Shown here: piece by piece, positions 59,344 through 64,000 of the stretch
Layout: each line of letters begins with the position of its first letter
Numbering within the stretch: the stretch's first letter is position 1
Origin: Paraburkholderia fynbosensis
GTDB taxonomy: Bacteria; Pseudomonadota; Gammaproteobacteria; Burkholderiales; Burkholderiaceae
DNA length: 64,000 bases
Direction of reading: 5' to 3'
Assembly: GCF_902859935.1 (NCBI RefSeq)
Contig: NZ_CADIKI010000011.1
Coordinates: 1-64,000, forward strand
The notes under the pieces: generated by a model
What the model saw: the letters and a program-made list of their open reading frames with translations, nothing else
The model's database searches: none
What the model was told of the DNA's origin: nothing
Position numbers and translations under genes: made by a program

Positions 59344-60516
59344 GTGAAAATTACCCGCATTGAGTGCATTCCGATTTCCATGCGGCTGAAGAAGCCGATT
59401 AAGCTTCCCAATGTCACAATCACTTGCCTGAATACACTTCTCCTGGCTATTACAGCTGACAACGGTCTCGTCGGCTATGCGGAATCGGGCGATACATCAT
59501 CGTGGTATCGCGGTGAAAGTCAGGCATCCATGACGGCAATGATTTCCGATGTTTTCGCGCCGCGGATCCTGCTTGGCGAAGATCCGAGCAATATTGAGAA
59601 GGTCGTCGGCTTGATGGATCAACTCGCCCGCGACAACAATCAGGCGAAGGCGTTGGTTGACTGTGCGCTGCATGACCTGAAGGCCAAATCATTGGACGTG
59701 CCAGTCTACAGCCTGTTGGGTGGGCGCACTCGCGAGAAAATTCCGCTCGGTTGGGTCTTGTCGGCGGGTGAGCCCGAAAAGGTCGCAGAACTGGCGATTC
59801 AAGTCCGCGAAAATGGCTTTTCGGCGTTCAAGCTCAAGGTCGGCCGTCATACATTCGACAACGACGTGGCTACGGTCCGCGAAGTGCGAGCGGCGCTCGG
59901 CCCCGATGCCAAGATTACCCTGGACGCGAACGGCTCATGGAACTACGAGCAGGCGTTGACGACGATAAAGCGCCTCGATCAGTACAACCTTTCGTTCATG
60001 GAACAGCCATTGGCGCATCAATATCGCGACAGCCTGGCAAAACTGCGTGAGCGTATTAACACGCCGATATACGCAGACGAGGGCGCGCAAGAGTTGGGGG
60101 ATCTGCGCGAAATCGCAGAGCGTCGTTCGGCCGATGGTGTCGTTCTCAAGATTCAGAAGGTAGGCGGACTGCTCAAGGCACAGCGATTCCTGGCTGCATG
60201 TCGTATGTACGACATTCCCGTGTTTTGCAGCACTCTGATCGGATCGGGCGTTGAATCCGGGCCGAGCACGCATCTCATGGTCGCAAACGAATGGGCATGT
60301 CAGTTCATTAGCGAAAGTATGGGTCCACTCGCGATTCACGCGGCATGGAACAGTGACGATATCCCGATCGATGAAGACTTGGCGATCGGCGGCCAGCGCT
60401 TTGCTGGCGGCTTTGCCTATCCGAGTGAAGGCGCCGGTTTCGGATTCGAGTTGAATCGAGAATTGCTGGCCAAGATTCATACGCCGGGACAACAGCATCG
60501 GTTTGTCGAGGCGTAG
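59344..60516 (+). CDS. Enolase-superfamily enzyme (mandelate racemase/muconate lactonizing type)
   Basis: A 390-aa protein read from GTG 59344 (VKITRIECIPISMRL). The catalytic KxK is Lys163/Lys165 (FKLKVG). The metal ligands are Asp194 (TLDANGSW), Glu220 (FMEQPL) and Asp245 (IYADEGA). Lys269 (VLKIQK) is the opposite base, as in the MLE subgroup. It could be a cycloisomerase, racemase or dehydratase on a carboxylate. In an aromatic island a muconate-like lactonisation is plausible, which would give work to the two lactonase-like amidohydrolases. Confidence 0.88.
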   Translation: MKITRIECIPISMRLKKPIKLPNVTITCLNTLLLAITADNGLVGYAESGDTSSWYRGESQASMTAMISDVFAPRILLGEDPSNIEKVVGLMDQLARDNNQAKALVDCALHDLKAKSLDVPVYSLLGGRTREKIPLGWVLSAGEPEKVAELAIQVRENGFSAFKLKVGRHTFDNDVATVREVRAALGPDAKITLDANGSWNYEQALTTIKRLDQYNLSFMEQPLAHQYRDSLAKLRERINTPIYADEGAQELGDLREIAERRSADGVVLKIQKVGGLLKAQRFLAACRMYDIPVFCSTLIGSGVESGPSTHLMVANEWACQFISESMGPLAIHAAWNSDDIPIDEDLAIGGQRFAGGFAYPSEGAGFGFELNRELLAKIHTPGQQHRFVEA

Positions 60517-60586
60517 TTGCTTGGCAAAAGGCGGCGGACTCGATTTCGCCGCGGTGCATATCATAAACCGATAGAGGAGATATTCG

Positions 60587-61099
60587 ATGCGCGGACTGAA
60601 TTCGCCACCGTGGAAATATGCGGTGCTCTGGCTCCGAGTCTATTTTGGTGCCGATCTTTTGTGGTCTGGTTTCCGGTATCTCTCCACAGGATGGGTTCCG
60701 TTTATTCCCGGTCTCGCAGGTCAATACGTGCAAGCGCTCGATGCCATCCACATGTTCTATGCCGTGAAGGCAATGGAAATGCTGGCAGGCGTCCTGCTGC
60801 TGACGAACCGCTACGTGCTGCTCGGTGCGATTCTTGAGTTCCCGACATCGATCTCGATCTTCTGGATCAATACCTTCATCGTTGGAACTCCCCGTCAATT
60901 ATTCTCTGGCCCGAATCAACTGCTGATGAATGGCCTCATTCTGCTGGCGTATGGCGGGTACATAGCGAGTGTGTTCAAGCCGAACAAGCCGTTCGCGCTA
61001 TGGGAAGGCTTCAAGGTGGATGTCTGGAAAGAGCACCTGAGGTTGAGTAAAGATGCCAAATCGGCATCGACAGTTGAAGTATCGGGCGACGTCGCGTAA
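60587..61099 (+). CDS. DoxX-like four-helix membrane protein (copy A)
   Basis: A 170-aa protein with about four membrane helices. WLRVYFGADLLWSGFRYLST, AMEMLAGVLLLTNRYVLLGA, IFWINTFIVGTPRQLFSGPN and LLMNGLILLAYGGYIA follow the DoxX/DoxD-like pattern. The copy at 61404 shares most of these blocks (NTFI--TPRQLFSGP). RBS AGGAGA is present. DoxX-like proteins are linked to quinone or redox chemistry, but their role is not settled. It forms a module with the small protein at 61111. Confidence 0.8.
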   Translation: MRGLNSPPWKYAVLWLRVYFGADLLWSGFRYLSTGWVPFIPGLAGQYVQALDAIHMFYAVKAMEMLAGVLLLTNRYVLLGAILEFPTSISIFWINTFIVGTPRQLFSGPNQLLMNGLILLAYGGYIASVFKPNKPFALWEGFKVDVWKEHLRLSKDAKSASTVEVSGDVA

Positions 61100-61110
61100 G
61101 GAAGGCGAAA

Positions 61111-61305
61111 ATGAAAAGTAATCGAAATCTTTATATTGGCCTCGCCTGCTGCGTGATCATGACGTGCTGGGTGTTCTTCGGTTCCACAGGACTGGGCTAT
61201 ACCGAATATCGGGCATTGCGTGCACGCGATATGTTCGGTCTGGCAATTCCATGGATCTGCGTCATCATTGTTCTGATTCGGGATCGCCGCAAAGGCGCCA
61301 TCTAA
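61111..61305 (+). CDS. Small two-helix membrane protein (copy A)
   Basis: A 64-aa protein with two hydrophobic segments (YIGLACCVIMTCWVFFG and FGLAIPWICVIIVLI) joined by a loop GLGYTEYRALRARD and ending in RDRRKGAI. It is paralogous to the 62-aa protein at 61934. It lies 11 bases after the DoxX-like gene. No family is recognised. Confidence 0.75.
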   Translation: MKSNRNLYIGLACCVIMTCWVFFGSTGLGYTEYRALRARDMFGLAIPWICVIIVLIRDRRKGAI

Positions 61306-61342
61306 TGGGCCCTCAGGTGGTGGTCTAGATCACCGCCTTTGC

Positions 61343-61365
61343 GATATGCCTGCTACAGGCATATC
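61343..61365 (+). promoter_or_regulatory. Perfect 10-bp stem, 3-base loop hairpin between duplicated modules
   Basis: GATATGCCTG (61343-61352) and CAGGCATATC (61356-61365) with loop CTA. No U-tract follows. It lies between module A and module B and may be an RNA processing or stability element, or a binding dyad. Confidence 0.55.
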
Positions 61366-61403
61366 TCGTCACAGTATCGCATTAAATTCTTGGAAACATC
61401 CTT

Positions 61404-61922
61404 ATGCAAAGTGCTAACTCTTCCCCCTGGAAGTACGTCGTTACGTGGATTCGACTTTATTTTGGCGCACACCTGTTCTTCTCCGGCATCCGATTCGTGA
61501 TCGACGGGTATGTACCGATGGTTCCAGGCCTCGCCGGTGAATATCTGGCCGGTGCTGACGCAATCGGTATGTATCACTGGGTCAAGTATATGGAGGCGAT
61601 TTACGGTTTCCTGCTTCTGACGAACCGCTTCGTCTTGCTGACGCTGATCCTCGAAATGCCGACTACCGTCACGATTTTCTGGCTGAATACGTTCATTTCG
61701 GCAACGCCGCGTCAACTGTTTTCGGGCCCGCAAGAACTACTGATGAACGGTTTGCTGCTGCTCGCTTATAGCGGCTACATGACGGCGTGCTTCCGTCCGA
61801 GCCTGAATCCGATGTGGCCGTGGGATGGTTGGAAGGGTTTCCAGCTGAAGGGTAAAGGTGGTCTGTTGAACACCGACCCGAGCCTGGTCGGTGTGTCGTT
61901 CGAAGAAAAAGAATCGGCTTAA
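61404..61922 (+). CDS. DoxX-like four-helix membrane protein (copy B)
   Basis: A 172-aa paralogue of the protein at 60587. WIRLYFGAHLFFSGIRFVID, GFLLLTNRFVLLTLILEMPT, IFWLNTFISATPRQLFSGPQ and LLMNGLLLLAYSGY align without gaps to copy A. The RBS is weak. The C-terminal cytoplasmic tail differs from copy A, suggesting divergent function after duplication. Confidence 0.8.
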   Translation: MQSANSSPWKYVVTWIRLYFGAHLFFSGIRFVIDGYVPMVPGLAGEYLAGADAIGMYHWVKYMEAIYGFLLLTNRFVLLTLILEMPTTVTIFWLNTFISATPRQLFSGPQELLMNGLLLLAYSGYMTACFRPSLNPMWPWDGWKGFQLKGKGGLLNTDPSLVGVSFEEKESA

Positions 61923-61933
61923 GGAGCATTCGC

Positions 61934-62122
61934 ATGAAAAAAAATACTTGGATCGCAATCGGCATCTGTATCGCTCTGACGCTGCTGGTCATCGACGGTT
62001 CGACGGGTTGGGGCTGGGCGGACTACCGTCCCCTGCGCAACTTCGACTACTTCGGTCTCGGCATTTCCTGGTTGCTTTTCATTTTCGTGCTCATCCGCGA
62101 CAGGACCAGAGGGGAAGCTTAA
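61934..62122 (+). CDS. Small two-helix membrane protein (copy B)
   Basis: A 62-aa paralogue of the 61111 protein: WIAIGICIALTLLVIDGSTG, WGWADYRPLRNFD, LGISWLLFIFVLIRDR. The loop motif (G-G-x-Y/D-x-R-x-L-R) and the RDR end are shared with copy A. AAGGAG precedes the ATG. It is the last gene of the operon before the 62152 terminator. Confidence 0.75.
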   Translation: MKKNTWIAIGICIALTLLVIDGSTGWGWADYRPLRNFDYFGLGISWLLFIFVLIRDRTRGEA

Positions 62123-62151
62123 TAAGGTTGAACGTCTGGCTAGTTGTGACA

Positions 62152-62190
62152 GGGCTGGGTCCGGTATTGCACTGGGCTCAGCCCTTATTA
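62152..62190 (+). terminator. Probable terminator of the second rightward operon
   Basis: GGGCTGGGTCC (62152-62162) pairs with GGGCTCAGCCC (62174-62184) over 11 pairs including G-U, loop 11 bases, followed by TTATTA. It lies 30 bases after the last gene. Confidence 0.55.
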
Positions 62191-62213
62191 GTTCGAGCTC
62201 GATTCGCTCGTGA

Positions 62214-63079
62214 CTATAGTGCCGAATATTGCGCTGCAGCCCAGCACGCAACTGCGCAATGCTTCTGAAGGCTGTTCAGATGGAAGAATTTGGATTTCAG
62301 CGCGCCGAAGAAGGCCTCCCTCGCAGCGTTGCCAAGACAGTCGCCTTGCGCGACAAGCTTTGTGTGAGCGAGTGCGTGCTCTTGCATGCGACGCCATGCC
62401 GGCATCTGGTACTGCCAGGCATGATGGGAATGCAGCCTTGGTCTGTGTCAGCGTTCCAGACGACGTAAGGTCTTGCCCAACATGCGTGTGACCAGCTGGA
62501 AGGCTGGCCGGGCCGCATGTCGGTCTCGTAAGCGATGATTTGTCCGTTGTACAGGTCCAGCAGCGTGACAGCTACAGCTTCCGCTGCCAACCTTGAACTC
62601 GGTGACGTCAGTTACCCACTTTTCGTTTGGGCGTGGCGCATTGAACTGCCGCAGCAACAGCTGCGGCGTCCAGACGCCGCAGTGCACACGTGATCCGTCG
62701 AGAGCCGTAGGCCCCCTGTGCTGCTCGAACAGCTTCCAGATCGGATATTCAGGCTGCATGGCGATCCAGGGCCAGGGGCGGGCTTGCACTAGTCGGAGAA
62801 CGCGCTGCGGGCCGTACCGGCCACTCATAGTGGCCCAGCGAGCGGGAATGGCTGCATCAGTTCAAGCACAATTTGCGCTTTTTGCGCGGTGTGCCCTGCG
62901 CCCCGGTAGCTGGCGCACCACCGGCTAACCGTCGAGCAATCGACCCCATGTACTTGCCCCAGCGCTTCCATGGCCTAGCCCACGATGCATCGCTTCGCAA
63001 CGTCCAGCTTGAACTTCTCTGTGTGTCTCGTCAGGAAAAAACCCCAAAAGCTGGCGTCCAACTTTTGGAGTCCTGTTCA
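62214..63079 (-). pseudogene. Degenerate IS3-family insertion sequence
   Basis: On the minus strand the order is: a terminal-repeat-like start (TGAACAGGACTCCAAAAGTT, beginning at about 63079), an orfA remnant (EKFKLDVAKRCIVG-stop-AMEALGQ), then orfB pieces in shifting frames. These are FNAPRPNEKWVTDVTEFKV (first catalytic Asp region), LDLYNGQIIAYETD, MPAWRRMQEHAL and FFGALKSKFFHLN (the Glu of DDE). Frameshifts and stops break every part. The left end has no clear matching repeat. Confidence 0.82.
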
Positions 63080-63139
63080 AAAAGCCAACGTTGTACGGAG
63101 GTCGTCCCGATCAGATCTTCGGCCCCACCGAGCACGCTA

Positions 63140-64000
63140 TTAAAAACGCGTGGCCACGCCCAAGCCGATTGCCGTAACGTTGGTGTTCAGGCCAGCGGGC
63201 GCACCGAGGCCACCGGGGGGATAGATTGCTTGGTTGGCGATGCCGCGGTTCCACAGTTTCTTGAAGAAGCCGTAGAGCATTGTCGATTTTGAGAGCGAAT
63301 ACGTGTAGCCGATAGCTGCCGAGCGGATGACCCAGTTACCGAAGTAGTTATTCGTGACCAACTGCTTGCCGTCAGGGCCAATATTCTGATCGCTCAGGCC
63401 ACCATACGAGACGCGAATCGTGCCAGCGGGTCCCGTCGGTACCGTGAAACCGAATTGCCAACCCTTGTCGACCCGGCCCGGATCGTTCGTACGGATCTGA
63501 CCCGTAGCATACAGTTCCATAAAGTTGAGGTTGTAGCGGACGCCGAGCACATTTTCGTACGTGTTGCGAGCAACGACAGCAGACGGCTGCAGGCTGTGGC
63601 CGAACCCGTATTCCGTCAGCAGCGGGCCGTTCTGATAACGGACGGTCACCAACTGGAAATGCTGCGCGGTTTGCAGACCTTGGTTGTCGCCCCACGAATA
63701 AGTGGCGCTGGCGGTCAGACCGTGGAATTCGGGCGACAAGTACTGAATCGTGTTGTCCGAGCGTGCCGGGTCTTGCAGCATGTTGTACAGCCACGGACGG
63801 GGGGATTCACCGCCCACCGACCCCAGCGGTGATCCGGGCGCGAGCAGCATCGGATCGAATGTGCCGCCCCAGTCGTAACCCATCGTTTGGAGGCGGCCGG
63901 CGATCAGTTGCCCGTATTGCTTGCTGTCGAGGCCGACATAGGCGCGGCGACCGAACAGACGTCCGCTCTGGCCGGACGTGCCGTTGTTGATGTTGAAGCC
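63140..64000 (-). CDS. General porin (Gram-negative OmpC-like), 5' end beyond the window
   Basis: At least 286 codons of a 16-stranded beta-barrel porin, truncated by the window edge at its N-terminal side. GQSGRLFGRRAYVGLDSKQY, GQLIAGRLQ, ATYSWGDNQGLQTAQHFQLV, SKSTMLYGFFKKLWNRG and the final aromatic residue (IGLGVATRF) are typical of Burkholderia/Bordetella-type porins. It lies in the outer membrane and may feed substrates to the neighbouring catabolic island, although the IS remnant lies between them. Confidence 0.9.
   Translation of the reverse strand, partial: GFNINNGTSGQSGRLFGRRAYVGLDSKQYGQLIAGRLQTMGYDWGGTFDPMLLAPGSPLGSVGGESPRPWLYNMLQDPARSDNTIQYLSPEFHGLTASATYSWGDNQGLQTAQHFQLVTVRYQNGPLLTEYGFGHSLQPSAVVARNTYENVLGVRYNLNFMELYATGQIRTNDPGRVDKGWQFGFTVPTGPAGTIRVSYGGLSDQNIGPDGKQLVTNNYFGNWVIRSAAIGYTYSLSKSTMLYGFFKKLWNRGIANQAIYPPGGLGAPAGLNTNVTAIGLGVATRF

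Overview
The window looks like chromosomal or megaplasmid DNA of a Paraburkholderia/Burkholderia-type beta-proteobacterium. This rests on the high GC content by eye, a phasin (PHA storage), a Mn catalase, a general Burkholderia-type porin at the right edge, fused TRAP permeases and many LysR/GntR-controlled catabolic operons. No rRNA, tRNA or CRISPR array was seen.

Region 1 (1-12.4 kb) starts with an ArsR/MFS pair sharing a perfect 17-bp palindrome. A carboxylate-type catabolic set follows: an SDR, a CoA-ester lyase plus class III CoA-transferase operon, a LysR regulator, and a divergent aldehyde dehydrogenase / Zn-alcohol dehydrogenase / DctP / fused DctQM TRAP operon closed by a clear terminator. 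Region 2 (12.5-17.3 kb) is a DUF1537 sugar-acid kinase coupled to a RuBisCO-like protein, with a divergent LysR regulator and an SDR. This is the arrangement of 3-oxo-isoapionate (apiose) catabolism.

Region 3 (17.3-33.5 kb) is a loose stress and accessory zone: Mn catalase, phasin, receiver-only response regulators, hemerythrin, a RecQ lacking HRDC, a YqjD-YqjE-YqjK-like membrane operon, DUF3597, DUF72, DUF4238 and MarR. Decayed genes lie among them (AmpC-type beta-lactamase, GT2 glycosyltransferase, rhomboid tail, sorbosone dehydrogenase tail). Region 4 (34.0-37.6 kb) is a compact polysaccharide islet of two convergent gene pairs.

Region 5 (38-62.2 kb) is the most interesting part, a large aromatic-type catabolic island. 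Two paralogous GntR/FCD regulators flank a short TctC-like secreted protein. A leftward operon (47.9 to 42.2 kb) encodes a VanB-type reductase, a LigJ-like hydratase, a LigB-type extradiol dioxygenase, three RraA/CHA-aldolase-family proteins and a flavin reductase. Two rightward operons carry a BNR-repeat protein, a two-component flavin monooxygenase, an unknown 101-aa protein, a phthalate-type Rieske oxygenase, two amidohydrolases, an unusual Zn-ADH, a VanA-type Rieske oxygenase, an FAD dehydrogenase, an MFS carrier, an enolase-superfamily enzyme, and a tandemly duplicated DoxX-like plus small membrane protein module. The leftward genes resemble the lower meta-cleavage route of gallate/protocatechuate (ring cleavage, hydration, aldol cleavage to pyruvate and oxaloacetate). 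The rightward genes look like an upper pathway for a substrate I cannot name. An AT-rich 13-bp motif recurs before both GntR genes, the TctC-like gene, the divergent operon heads and the second rightward operon, so it may be the island's operator.

Region 6 (62.2-64 kb) is a decayed IS3-family element followed by a porin gene that runs off the right edge.
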